Origin: Tenebrio molitor | Taxonomy: Eukaryota; Arthropoda; Insecta; Coleoptera; Tenebrionidae | Direction: 5' to 3' | NCBI RefSeq assembly: GCF_963966145.1 | Contig: NC_091046.1 | Location: forward strand, 37,138,001-37,202,000 | DNA: 64,000 bases | Shown here: piece after piece, positions 28,401 to 35,524 of the stretch | How positions within the stretch are numbered: position 1 is the first letter of the stretch | Layout: every line of letters begins with the position of its first letter | Translations under genes and position numbers: made by a program | Notes under the pieces: generated by a model | Seen by the model: only the letters and a program-made list of their open reading frames with translations | Database searches by the model: none | Told to the model about the DNA's origin: nothing

Positions 28401-29357
28401 AAAATTGATACAAAGCGCTAAATTCTCAATTCAACCAACTTTCTCCTACAACTTTTTTCGATATATTCAACAGAACCCCCGTTTTCGTATTTTTATTAAG
28501 ATGTCAAATATGACATCTACCGAAAGTCACGTGATAAGTTTTACCACTATAATTTAATTTTCATTTACATAATTTTGAAAACCTAATTTGGATAAATTTA
28601 TCATTTTCGTCTTTTAAACACTCCGGAGCACTAACTTCTCTAATGTCCCAATTTTGCATTTGGAACTACAATTTACGTTCTAAAAATGTTTCTGCTTAAT
28701 CAATATCTTTAAATGTTTAAATGTCATTTAAAATTAAATTTTCATTGTTTTGGAAACAAAATTAGGTTTATAATGAGAACGGAGCAACAAGTGCAAACAT
28801 TGTTGTTCATCTTATCATTATGGAATATTGAAGCTATTATAATTCTCTCTTGGAAGGATTTAATTAACTCCTTTTGAGTGATGCGAGGTGTTGGAGTGTG
28901 TCAGTTTACAATGGTCTAGAATTTGAAAGAGCATTGTATTAAACATTAGTTGAAGTGACGATCGAGGTTGATTATGAGTAGTTAGGTACTTGTAATGAGA
29001 AGAATTTGGACCTAGTTCGATTCATTTTCGATCTGGGTCAAAATAGCTCGAACTTTTAACGGTAAACCAAAACACGAAATTAATTATGGAAGGCAGTAAG
29101 TAATCCAGAATTAGAAAATCGAGACAGAATAAAATAATTCCTCGCTAGAGAAGTGAAATAACAATTACACAGTGAGACCGTTATCGAACCGCAACCTAAA
29201 AATGCGGTAAAACTCCACATTTAACGTTATTTATCGCACCCGAAGCGGACTCACCGTTGGTCAAGAGAACAATTCCTAGTGTGATTATCAGCGGAAAGTC
29301 GCACAGATTTCGTCTCGCTCGGGGCCGAATCGAACCCCTACACTGACACACGATCAT
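995..29357 (-). CDS. selectin-like membrane receptor (furrowed/CG9095 type), nine coding exons
   Basis: Nine coding exons on the minus strand: 29255-29357, 22441-22635, 5245-5457, 3474-4112, 3245-3421, 3012-3191, 2775-2954, 2176-2596 and 995-1406. All have GT-AG borders. Every junction is phase 1 except the last, which is phase 2, and they sum to 2520 nt, giving 839 residues plus TGA. Domain order by residue: signal peptide 1-35, CCP 36-99, fucolectin/F5-8C-like 100-230, C-type lectin about 245-383, CCPs 384-442, 443-502 and 503-562, Ser/Thr/Pro stalk, membrane span about 674-700, cytoplasmic tail 701-839. This architecture is known from Drosophila furrowed, a cell-surface lectin-like protein needed for eye and bristle development and planar polarity, and from its paralogue CG9095. 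Only four CCPs are found, fewer than I recall for furrowed, so CG9095 may be the closer match and no symbol is assigned. The family is clear; the orthologue and the first exon are less certain. Confidence 0.88.
2176..2596 (-). CDS. receptor gene exon 8: Ser/Thr/Pro stalk and transmembrane segment
   Basis: This 421-nt exon runs from phase 1 to phase 2. It starts with a stalk of about 70 residues dominated by Thr, Ser, Pro and Arg, a likely O-glycosylated mucin-like spacer. A less biased segment and a hydrophobic helix of about 27 residues follow (LGAIIALGAFGGFVF through TTIVILV), ending in Arg-Arg on the cytoplasmic side. GC content is visibly higher than in the surrounding introns. Confidence 0.88.
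2775..2954 (-). CDS. receptor gene exon 7: membrane-proximal CCP/sushi domain
   Basis: This 180-nt exon is phase 1 to 1. The module reads IQCEPP, VIQYTCKFGYRLIG, INCLANGQ, LPPKC. It keeps the four cysteines but lacks the conserved Trp before the last cysteine. The donor (GTACAT) is weaker than at the other exons. Confidence 0.85.
3012..3191 (-). CDS. receptor gene exon 6: CCP/sushi domain
   Basis: This 180-nt exon (60 codons), phase 1 to 1, has a TTTTAG acceptor and a GTAAGT donor. The module contains IQCGYP, VVYTCDEGYEMIG, LACD, RWNGPPPRC, which is a complete four-cysteine sushi with the conserved Trp before the last cysteine. Confidence 0.9.
3245..3421 (-). CDS. receptor gene exon 5: CCP/sushi domain
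   Basis: This 177-nt exon (59 codons) has phase-1 borders and encodes one CCP module: CGRPEQPPN, then IEYICDEGHLLVG, then RTCLD and PPVCK. One exon per module with symmetric phase-1 introns is the usual layout of sushi repeats and allows gain or loss of modules without a frameshift. Confidence 0.88.
3474..4112 (-). CDS. receptor gene exon 4: end of fucolectin-like domain plus C-type lectin domain
   Basis: This is the largest exon of the gene (639 nt, 213 codons, phase 1 to 1). The first third completes the FTP domain. The remainder is a C-type lectin fold: CYIFYN, DALAFCRSRGGTLV, YWMGA, the WQWLKG core, GDCARY and NYICQH, giving the expected disulfide cysteines. The long loop lacks EPN or QPD, and WND is replaced by WSD, so classic calcium-dependent mannose or galactose binding is not predicted. 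Confidence 0.9.
4113..5244. other. receptor intron 3, no feature recognised
   Basis: An AT-rich intron between the two exons that share the fucolectin-like domain. I saw no inverted-repeat element or coding segment in it. Confidence 0.6.
5245..5457 (-). CDS. receptor gene exon 3: fucolectin/F5-8C-like domain, first part
   Basis: This 213-nt exon is phase 1 to phase 1. The motifs NVAAGK, QKAIDGST and WWYVNL match the jelly-roll lectin fold of the eel fucolectin, tachylectin-4 and pentraxin-1 (FTP) family, related to F5/8 type C domains. The exon ends at a Cys-Cys pair and the fold continues into exon 4 (ICEAFVYT). Fucose binding is the family activity; the residues that would prove it here were not resolved. 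Confidence 0.85.
5458..7091. other. receptor intron 2, proximal part
   Basis: Noncoding and AT-rich. Apart from a short sequence near 6720 resembling one end of a Tc1-like element (TACAGGTTGTCC), nothing was recognised. Confidence 0.5.
7092..7358. mobile_element. MITE with 28-bp terminal inverted repeats
   Basis: Both ends read AGTGGAACCAGAAATA inward and continue with near identity through TGTTTTTATG. There is no coding capacity. It lies in the 17-kb intron of the receptor gene. The family is not recognised. Confidence 0.75.
7849..8493. mobile_element. non-autonomous element with long (about 110-bp) inverted arms
   Basis: Arms at about 7861-7970 and 8383-8493 are almost identical in inverted orientation, running from CCGGATT through GTTTACAAGAGG to CCCCCATTTC. 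The left tip starts CAGTATGTCCC after a TA, as in Tc1/mariner-type elements. The right tip lacks the last dozen bases and abuts another repeat at 8523. The internal 400 bp show no coding sequence. Confidence 0.75.
8523..8741 (+). repeat. hairpin-ended dispersed repeat, copy 1
   Basis: A member of a six-copy family (others at 18231, 19462, 41391, 42703 and 43003). It begins AATTTGAGAATTTTC, passes through GCCTTTAAGGGGCTCGTCG, and ends with a near-palindrome whose arms are GTAAATTGGG and CCCAATTTAC. This copy lacks the outermost 5' bases found in the others. Confidence 0.75.
8756..9967. other. receptor intron 2, noncoding
   Basis: AT-rich. Near 9080-9100 there is a solo end resembling the element at 46835-47331 (GTGAATAACCCTGTATA). 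Nothing else was recognised. Confidence 0.5.
9968..10368 (+). pseudogene. decayed Crypton-like tyrosine recombinase, three exon remnants
   Basis: Three remnants read in order on the plus strand. The first ends at 10048 (VSAVTEKVILVYLDEK) before a GTAAGT donor. The second is 10110-10203 (SPAAFWPRYSMLKS) and also ends at GTAAGT. The third starts at 10260 (VALIFDIAGACWRKEF). They match, in the same order, the intact recombinase at 56684-57884: VSETVLMGYFQEL, SPNSLWSKYSMLRS and VVLVMEIFGGLRRDEL. The first splice junction falls at the same protein position. The copy is broken: no clear N terminus, the segment between the second and third remnants is missing, and a frameshift and a stop follow the third. 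The remainder of the catalytic domain is absent. Confidence 0.72.
10380..10430. repeat. perfect palindrome beside the recombinase remnant
   Basis: Positions 10380-10408 form a perfect inverted repeat with 13-bp arms (AACGTGTTTTAAA) around three T. A third copy of the arm follows at about 10416-10428. It lies about a dozen bases past the recombinase remnant. Confidence 0.8.
10431..13587. other. receptor intron 2, noncoding
   Basis: Mostly featureless AT-rich sequence. A 47-codon open frame at 12474-12617 (plus) begins MFADVGKCEKIL; it has no recognised family and is listed only as a possibility. A solo Tc1-like tip (TACAGGGTGTATCTG) occurs at about 13212, with no partner seen. Confidence 0.45.
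13588..13932. mobile_element. Tc1/mariner-like MITE, family 1, copy 1
   Basis: Flanked by TA on both sides. The ends read inward CAGTTGCGGAATTAAAAT on the left and CAGTCGTGGAATCAAAAT on the right. A second copy lies at 35180-35524 with the same internal order, including the shared CAGTCATGATGACAG hairpin. No transposase is encoded. Confidence 0.85.
13933..18230. other. receptor intron 2, no feature recognised
   Basis: About 4.3 kb of AT-rich sequence. The longest open frame (14141-14446, minus, 101 codons) has no recognisable domain and no flanking signals that would make it an exon. Confidence 0.5.
18231..18456 (+). repeat. hairpin-ended dispersed repeat, copy 2
   Basis: Begins TTGTTCGACACTGTCAGAAT and ends near TAAACTACTATTTTATT. 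It is nearly identical to copy 3 at the 5' end. The second arm of the terminal hairpin is deleted, leaving only the first arm and the distal tail. Confidence 0.78.
18745..18830. repeat. CTCG-type near-palindrome
   Basis: The arms pair GTTTATAAGG with CCTTATAAAC and CCTTTAAAG with CTTTAAAGG around a CpG-containing centre (TTGCGACG, CTCGTCACGCG). There is no coding sequence. Confidence 0.65.
19462..19689 (+). repeat. hairpin-ended dispersed repeat, copy 3
   Basis: The same family as copy 2, 1.2 kb downstream in the same orientation. The terminal hairpin is short here: GTAAATTGGGCTTTTTT faces AAGCCCAATTTAC with only a few bases between. Confidence 0.78.
19731..20076. mobile_element. Tc1/mariner-like MITE with perfect terminal inverted repeats
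   Basis: The two ends read CAGTCGTTGACCAAAATAAA inward and stay identical for about 32 bases. TA flanks both sides. It is 346 bp long with no coding capacity. The identity of the two ends suggests fairly recent insertion. Confidence 0.88.
20077..22440. other. receptor intron 2, distal part
   Basis: Noncoding apart from the small inverted-repeat element at 20834-20973. A short purine-rich GAA/GAG tract lies at about 22080-22110. No exon or regulatory element could be supported. Confidence 0.5.
20834..20973. mobile_element. small inverted-repeat element
   Basis: Arms AAATAAC followed by GACCTAATTTTTT face each other across about 95 bp. The termini are not sharply defined and no target duplication was identified. 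Confidence 0.5.
22441..22635 (-). CDS. receptor gene exon 2: first CCP/sushi domain
   Basis: This 195-nt exon is phase 1 at both ends, with a TTTGCAG acceptor and a GTAAGT donor. It encodes one sushi module with four cysteines (GCRF, YSCE, RVCE, PFCG) and the usual Tyr-Ser-Cys and Gly-Phe-Glu-Leu signature before the third strand. It is isolated by a 6.6-kb intron upstream and a 17-kb intron downstream. Confidence 0.85.
24165..24410. mobile_element. MITE in receptor intron 1
   Basis: The ends read TATAACTGGTGACTATTAAA and TATAACGGGTGACTATTAAA, about 35 bp of near-identical inverted repeat, across a 246-bp unit. No coding sequence. Confidence 0.78.
24503..24718. mobile_element. long-arm foldback element, CGGGTGTTCATTT family, copy 1
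   Basis: Inverted arms of about 65 bp begin CGGGTGTTCATTTAAATT on the left and CGAGTGTTCATTTAAATT on the right, and continue through CAAAGT and GTGAACGCACCAC. Related copies are at 30829-30910 (one arm only) and 44714-44862. Confidence 0.78.
28006..28343. mobile_element. Tc1/mariner-like MITE, CAGTGTGGAACAAAAT family
   Basis: Flanked by TA. The ends read CAGTGTGGAACAAAATTATT and CAGTGTGGAACAAAATGATT, with the inverted repeat reaching TCATCTAGTTA. It is 338 bp and noncoding. A one-ended relative is at about 30655-30814. Confidence 0.85.
29255..29357 (-). CDS. receptor gene exon 1: start codon and signal peptide
   Basis: No long ORF marks this exon. Reading back from a consensus donor (GTGAGT) gives an in-frame ATG at 29357 and 34 codons: a basic stretch (RPRARR), then a hydrophobic core (FPLIITLGIVLL), ending in phase 1. 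Phase 1 is what the next exon requires. It looks like a signal peptide with a long n-region. There is no alignment support, so the start is an inference. A different or additional first exon elsewhere in the 6.6-kb intron or upstream is possible. Confidence 0.6.
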
Positions 29358-29480
29358 CACGCGGACCGGTAAAGAACTGTTAACACTGCTGCTGCTGCAC
29401 CTGTCAGCTCACCGGCAACACTGACTGCAGAAGCACCCGAAGACTGCTGCTACGGAATCAGGCCGACCGACTTTACTTAC

Positions 29481-29869
29481 CACGACCAAGAACTAGCGCC
29501 TTCGACGAGCCAAGGCGAAGATGGCTTGCGAGGTGGGATCGACGGTAGTGTAAATAATCGATTAATCTTCTCGGTTTCGAAATAAGGATGTGAATTTAAA
29601 GGCGAACAACAGGAAAAAATTTTACGGACGAGAAGACCCTGAAAGTGTTCGGAAAGTGATTGGCGACGGTCTGCAGATTTGGACTCTTTGGCAGATTTCA
29701 TACTTGATCGTTTAGGATTTTTTCGATTTCGGCAATCACCGCGGTCAGGAGTCGCGTCAAAATTGTCGAGAAGATCAATAATCAGTTTCGTTGTTGAGAT
29801 TAATTTTGTACGCCAAATATGGCGTCGCTTTAACAAGAGATGTTTCGCTGATGATTTATAGGCAATCAT
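29481..29869 (-). promoter_or_regulatory. possible 5' untranslated exon of the receptor gene
   Basis: A consensus donor (GTAAGT, first base at 29480) follows a minus-strand segment that is more GC-rich than its surroundings and holds a 130-codon open frame with no recognisable domain. Several CAG acceptors lie 60-110 nt downstream, before the proposed start codon at 29357, so a leader exon joined by a very short intron is plausible. It could instead be chance or part of another first exon. Confidence 0.3.
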
Positions 29870-30654
29870 TTTTTGTTTGACGGTTATGTATTATAAAATA
29901 ATTATAAGAAATTTTTGTTAGTGTTGTAAAAATCTAAAACGAAAATGGAAGCTATAATTTTTATATTAATCATTTTCAATGAACAACAGAAGAAGACAAA
30001 TTGACCTCAAATGGATTTAACATCTGTGTCTTTTAGCTTTATGATGTTAATATGAAAGTTATGTAAATAATCGATAGGACCCGTTGGATTTATCTCTCAT
30101 ATTATTCAAGGTTTATTAATTAATTATGTTTTATCTAATTTTTAGATATCAGTAATACAAGTAGCAAATGGTACTAAAAGATGAAGAGTTTTCTCGTATT
30201 TTTTTTTTTTAACACACTGAAAATTCTTTATTTGAGAACAGTACTTTTTTATTTAACGAGGCAGTACATTATTTGAATTTGTACCATAAATATCTTTCAA
30301 ACTTTGTCTGTCAATTTATGAAAATTTGTTATTTTATTTGAAGGTAAGAGGATTTTTATTCAGTGTAATTAACAAAATAAACAGAGAAATTGACCAGGAA
30401 TTCCTTATTGTCTAAGTTTTAGAAATTTGAAGAATGCTTTTCCTGGAGATACTTTACGGAAATACGGTTTACCTCTCTAGGTACGACACTAAGCAAACCA
30501 ATTAAAAAAATGGGTTTAATACTGCAAGGAAATGACTTTAACTATTACATAAGTGAAATGCTTTATTGAAAGTATCTCACTGTTTTAAAGGAATTACTTA
30601 GTTGCTTATTGGCAGAAATTAACTAGTGTTGAAAGTGGCCACCAACGTTTGTTA

Positions 30655-30814
30655 ATTCAATTTAGTAAATTGTAACAATTGTCAATTCGATTGATGACAT
30701 TTATTGACAGAACTAATAGTTCGGCACTTCAAAAAAAAGTACAGCGATACAGGAAAATTTACATGTGCAAAAATTCCAAAGGTAACTAGATGTAAATCAT
30801 TTTATTCCATACTG
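30655..30814. mobile_element. truncated MITE related to 28006-28343
   Basis: Retains one end (GGTAACTAGATGTAAATCAT then TTCCATACTG before TA) and part of the interior (TGATGACATTTATTGACAGA), rearranged relative to the full copy. The other end is missing. Confidence 0.6.
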
Positions 30815-30828
30815 TATTAATCTACAAA

Positions 30829-30910
30829 TTGATGAGCGACTGACGCGTCGTGCGTTCGCAATCGATTCTTCAACGCCAACTTTGACGGGAAATTTAAATG
30901 AACACCCGAT
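30829..30910. mobile_element. CGGGTGTTCATTT family, solo arm
   Basis: A single arm matching the right arm of 24503-24718 (CGTTCGCAATCGATTCTTCA through AATTTAAATGAACACCCG). No facing arm is present. It starts 15 bp after the truncated MITE. Confidence 0.65.
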
Positions 30911-31336
30911 ACAACAAAGAAGTGATTATGGATATGCGACATGGAGATTATGGAAAACAACACTTCCATTCCATGACGAAGAGAGGTTTTGTTGAAACTT
31001 CTACAAAGTTGTTTATGAAAAATAGGAAAATAGTGCTCGAGTCAAAACTATTTTATTTTGTAAATAAAATTGACATACATGTCAGTTGACAAGTGACAGC
31101 TTATTAAGTTACGTCGCACATTTTCAGAAATTTTCTTCCATGGCCGCCTTCAAACTCATTTTTTGTTGACCATGTTGTATTGCAGTTAGAGTATTTTCCA
31201 GGATCTCTGTAGAAACGTTTTGGTGCATATTAAAAAAAAGAAAGTTTGTGTTAAATTTTGTTAGAATGGATATAACAATAGAATAACTGCAAATCAAAAC
31301 TCTATAGTTGGTTAAAATTTAAAAAGGTTTCAGATC

Positions 31337-31710
31337 ATGCATTTTTCCTGGACAGAAATATTTGTTTTCATGCCGCCGGCCGTTATCGACGGTTTTGCAT
31401 GATTCAAAATCCGCCGGGAACGTTAAATTCCCGGCCTAGTACTTACAAAAGTGACCTTGGTTAAAAATTTGCTAGAGAATGGGCTGGCAGCATTGGTTGT
31501 TAAATGTCAAGAAAGTTTGACGTAGAAGTTACTTTGGTTGAATTAATTAATAATAATTTTTTACTTTTTAAAAATGATTTAAATTTGTCGGCATGAAAAA
31601 TTTTGTGGATTACACGTCCAGAAAATGTTTTGCGAGTGCTCGTGTTGCCGCCGCGGCTAAGCAATACAACTCACACTCGCAAAATATCATTTTCTGGACT
31701 AGTAATCCAA
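31337..31710. repeat. nested palindromes with GC-rich cores
   Basis: An inner palindrome at 31604-31706 pairs GGATTACACGTCCAGAAAAT with ATTTTCTGGACTAGTAATCC around a CCGCCGCGG core, with TGCGAGTG in one arm and CACTCGCA in the other. A second pair, TTTTCATGCCG at about 31367 and CGGCATGAAAA at about 31590, brackets a further GC-rich foldback (CCGGCCG, CCCGGCC) at 31375-31435. Confidence 0.62.
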
Positions 31711-32230
31711 ATAACTATATTAGAACTAGATGGAAATAGATATCTGAAACTTAAAAAAAATATCATCAAAATTAAATTACTTATGAAAAATAGAATTCAA
31801 CGTCTTAGGTTAATTCATACAATATTTATGTAAATGGATACCTGTTCTCAGAGCATTGGCGCTTGTTCATCACAAAGGAGGATTCGTACATAAAATTTTT
31901 ATGGTCTAAAGTAAAAACCACCTTGTGAAAATTGTAAAACACATAATGCTTCTGTTTAGTGCTTAATAAAATGACAGTAATGGATGACATTTCGAAAAAG
32001 AATTTTATACGACTTTTGTTTTTCATAGACAACTTTCATGGCTATTTTTTTATCACATGGTAGGTGCTTCATTACTCAATTCAAAGAAATAATTATCATC
32101 CAAAATTTTTCCAAACAGACAAAGATTTTGTTAAAAAACAAATGTATTAATAATTTTAATATTAAATATTTTGGTCTTTTAATGATTAAAATGTTTGATT
32201 AAGTTGCTTGAGGTTACTTACCGTAAGTAC

Positions 32231-32252
32231 GTATATATATATACGTATATGT
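32231..32252. repeat. TA-rich short palindromic microsatellite
   Basis: ACGTATATATATATACGTAT, a symmetrical alternating TA run. Confidence 0.8.
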
Positions 32253-32466
32253 CTCTAACGAACACCGCCCAATGAAGAGATTTATTTATTAAATATTAAA
32301 GTCAGCTGGTGCTTGGTTTTGTTTCCGTTAACGTATTGTGTAGCTTCAACTGTCAAATATGTAGTGGAAATAGGACGTGCTCCAGAAGTCGTTTTTTACC
32401 AGAGCAAAATGAGGTATGATCAAAGTGATGTATCTGAAAACTTACCAAGACGACCTCTATTTTGAA

Positions 32467-32489
32467 AAGAGAGAGAGAGAGAGAGAGAA
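32467..32489. repeat. GA dinucleotide microsatellite
   Basis: About ten uninterrupted GA units on the plus strand. Confidence 0.9.
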
Positions 32490-35179
32490 AACCACGGCCT
32501 GCTTAAGCATATCTTTTTGAACATTCGTTACCTACTGAAGTGTAGCAACGTAAAACGCAATTACAAGAAGGTCATTTTTATATAAGATTTCTGTTGTCTA
32601 TATGATAAGATCACTTGCTGTGAATAATTTAAAATAGAATATTATTGAATTTAAGGCTGTCGACGGGTGGAATTAATATCTCTTGAGAAAATTTTGTCCT
32701 GATTAGAACAATACAAAATTCGGTAGACTCTTTTATCAGATTATATTGAACATGTACAGTTTATAAAAACTATTACTATTTAAATGCAAATGTAGTATAT
32801 CTACCCTCGATCAAGAACAATAGGTCCCACATGGTACTTTAAAACGAAACAGATGTAAATTGCACGTTACACTACATACATTATTGTTAATCGGTTTAAA
32901 TGTTATTTTTAACGTTTACTTTAAGCAAAATCTAGTTGAGGTATTTAAGGCAGGAAGAGTAACTGGATATTTTCTAAAGTAATCTCATGACTTAAAAAAA
33001 AAAGAGAATGTACGTCTAAATATGCAGACACAATTCCTTGATTTACGATAATTATTATTTCAGAGTCATAGGGTAATTAAATTGAATATTGGCAGCACTA
33101 GGCGACAATTATCTCTTGTTACCGGTATAATTTACACTAGATTAGCAGTAAATTATAGCTATTACACGTTATAATTTGAAGAAATTGTAATTCGATTTAT
33201 AAAAACTGTAGAAAGTGGCACCCAATGAAGCTGTTACTTTTTTACCTGGTCGAATTGTAACATCAGCTTTTAATGTTTTTTTAAAAGCAGACGTGCCCGT
33301 GGATAAGGTTAGGAATGTCTCACATTATATCTTTTTACTTAAAATTCTTGAAATATCTACTAATCCTCCAGACATAATACGGAAAACACAATCTTTCCCA
33401 GAGTTGTTTATTCCAAATTAAAAAAAAAATGAAAGTATAAAAAATCATTTTATTCCATCAAAAATCCGGAATGTACGTCAATTTCTACAAGCTTCTCGTC
33501 GAAGAGAAAGCGGTTGATTGTGACGAACATCTACTACAAAAATTTTCAAGAATTTTAATTTGATTCACTAAAATCTCCGCAGATTGTGGCGTCTCCATGC
33601 TTTATGGCCGAACTTGACTCACGTACGAAGTGAAATTTCTCGAGAATTTCCCGAAATAATTTACTTTTTACATTTACTACATACATTTTACTTTTCCTCA
33701 TACCGGAAGAAACAAATTCGCGGCTATAAATCTGTAAGGCAATTTAACAGAAATATCATCAAGGTAATTATATTCCGAAACTCAGGATATAAGCCAACAA
33801 TGGAAAGATAATTTTTTATAATTATTGCAGCTTGATAATCTGCTATGATACATCGTACGTTATAAAATAACATTTTGCAATACGTACTTGCATTATTTTT
33901 ACAAAATCTCTGCTCTCGCCTTGAGATATGTTGTAAAAAGCAATTGGAACGATAATCAATCCGTATAAGTGAAAAATTTAACTGTTAGCCACTCGTTGAA
34001 ATTACATTTAATATCTTCTCACTCTTCACTATTGTACCGTTTATTTATGAGCCGTTATCTCCCAAAGATCGATTTTTAACAATAATATCCACAACGATCC
34101 CACTTAATTAACAACATTGGAACTGAAATTAACATTTTACGCAGTCGAGACGGGCATAATTCATGTCACAAACCATCCCAGCGTACGATAAAATCCCTAC
34201 TTGGCCAATTTGTAGTTTTATTTGTAGTAATTTTTCATTGCAATTATGACGACGTCACTTCACCGAGAACAGTTAATTCTGAATATGCAACAACACGTAC
34301 AGTCTGGAATTATGGTATAGGGTGTCAGTGGTAACAAAAGTGGGTTTTACAACCATAGTGGGCAGCATAAATGCATTAGGAATGTAGGAAACCTTCAATA
34401 GAGACCGTGTAATAAAACTTTGACCATGACCTGCAACATCTCTCGATTTATCGCTTGTTAAACACAAGACGGGTAATTTACCTCACCCCACAAAAATTTT
34501 AGGCGATGATATTCGACGTCGCTCAGACGCATTATCAAGGGAAATAGACCATACACAGAACATTTGTGTGTTGAAAATGTTGAAATCCGTCTGGAAACTA
34601 GATTGTTTGATAATTTTTAGCATGTTGACAAGATAATTAATTAAAGAGACAGCAGACGCTAAAAAATTAATAATGTATTATAATACAACAGTTTTGTAAT
34701 ACAGAAAAAAATTACAAAACATCCAGTTACTCTGTGACAGAAATATAATATATGTGCGATAATTAAGTTGGTATTAATATAATGTTACATTTTTTTGTGT
34801 TTTATGCCTGGCAGAGGTTTACGGTATACATTTTAGTTGGCGAGAATTTTCAACAATCGGTGTCACAGAATGGCGAATTAAAATTTATAATATTTTTTTC
34901 TGTGTTGATACTTCAACGGCATTTTAAAGGAGGACAAGTATTTGTTTCATTCTTAGTCATCGAATTCGTACGTAGGAGTCTGTTTTGGAAAATCCTTTTG
35001 CAGACATCCGGAGTCATTGTTCTGCGGTGCAGTACTCAGTATGACATCGATCTAGTTTTTTCACATTTACATTGTCAAAAATTAAATACAATTAAATGAA
35101 AGCTTCAAAATAAAGATCAATAAGACAATACAGCTCATCCATTGTAGACCTGAATTGTCAAATTTATTTAATGTAGGTA

Positions 35180-35524
35180 CAGTTGCGGAATTAAAATTTC
35201 GGGCACTATTGTCAATGTCATGATATAAACTTTAAAACAACCTTTACGTTAATAACCTTATTTTTTACTCTTGTCATGTTTTTGTTTTTTTGGCATTCAA
35301 AAATTGTCATTTGTGGCATAATAACGTGTAGGCAACATATCAAAGCGATGACTTAATTACACTCAGTGCAACTAACTGAAATCTCAAAATTCAAAATTGA
35401 TTGGGTGACTGACACAGAAAAGTTTAATTTTTGAATGTCAGTCATGATGACAGTAGAAGGTGCTTTACAGAGATTTTGTTGAAGTGACAGAAAAATACTG
35501 CCCGAAATTTTAATTCCGCAACTG
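35180..35524. mobile_element. Tc1/mariner-like MITE, family 1, copy 2
   Basis: TA-flanked. Both ends begin CAGTTGCGGAATTAAAATTT and continue for about 27 bp. Its end repeats are better preserved than those of copy 1 (13588-13932), whose right tip has drifted. Confidence 0.88.

Larger units (their letters stand above)
22636..29254. other. receptor intron 1 (remaining sequence)
   Basis: A 6.6-kb intron. Besides the listed transposons it holds a locally GC-richer patch at 25200-25520 with a 104-codon minus-strand open frame. That frame has a hydrophobic stretch (VLALSIAAYVAF) but no good splice donor, so it is not annotated as an alternative first exon. A second GC-rich patch at 27240-27300 is unexplained. 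Confidence 0.45.
29870..31336. other. intergenic, 5' side of the receptor gene
   Basis: AT-rich. It holds the two truncated elements at 30655-30910. No promoter motif could be assigned. Confidence 0.45.
31711..35179. other. intergenic, no gene recognised
   Basis: Apart from the two microsatellites, nothing is supported. Short open frames at 33215-33421 and 34782-35099 show no family resemblance and share the AT-rich composition of the flanks. Confidence 0.5.

Noticed and set aside
29477..29869. 130-codon minus-strand frame as a protein-coding gene
   Set aside because: No domain. Position and a strong donor make an untranslated leader exon of the receptor gene the simpler reading.
34782..35099. 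105-codon plus-strand open frame
   Set aside because: Phe/Ile/Leu-rich composition typical of chance frames in AT-rich DNA; no motif.
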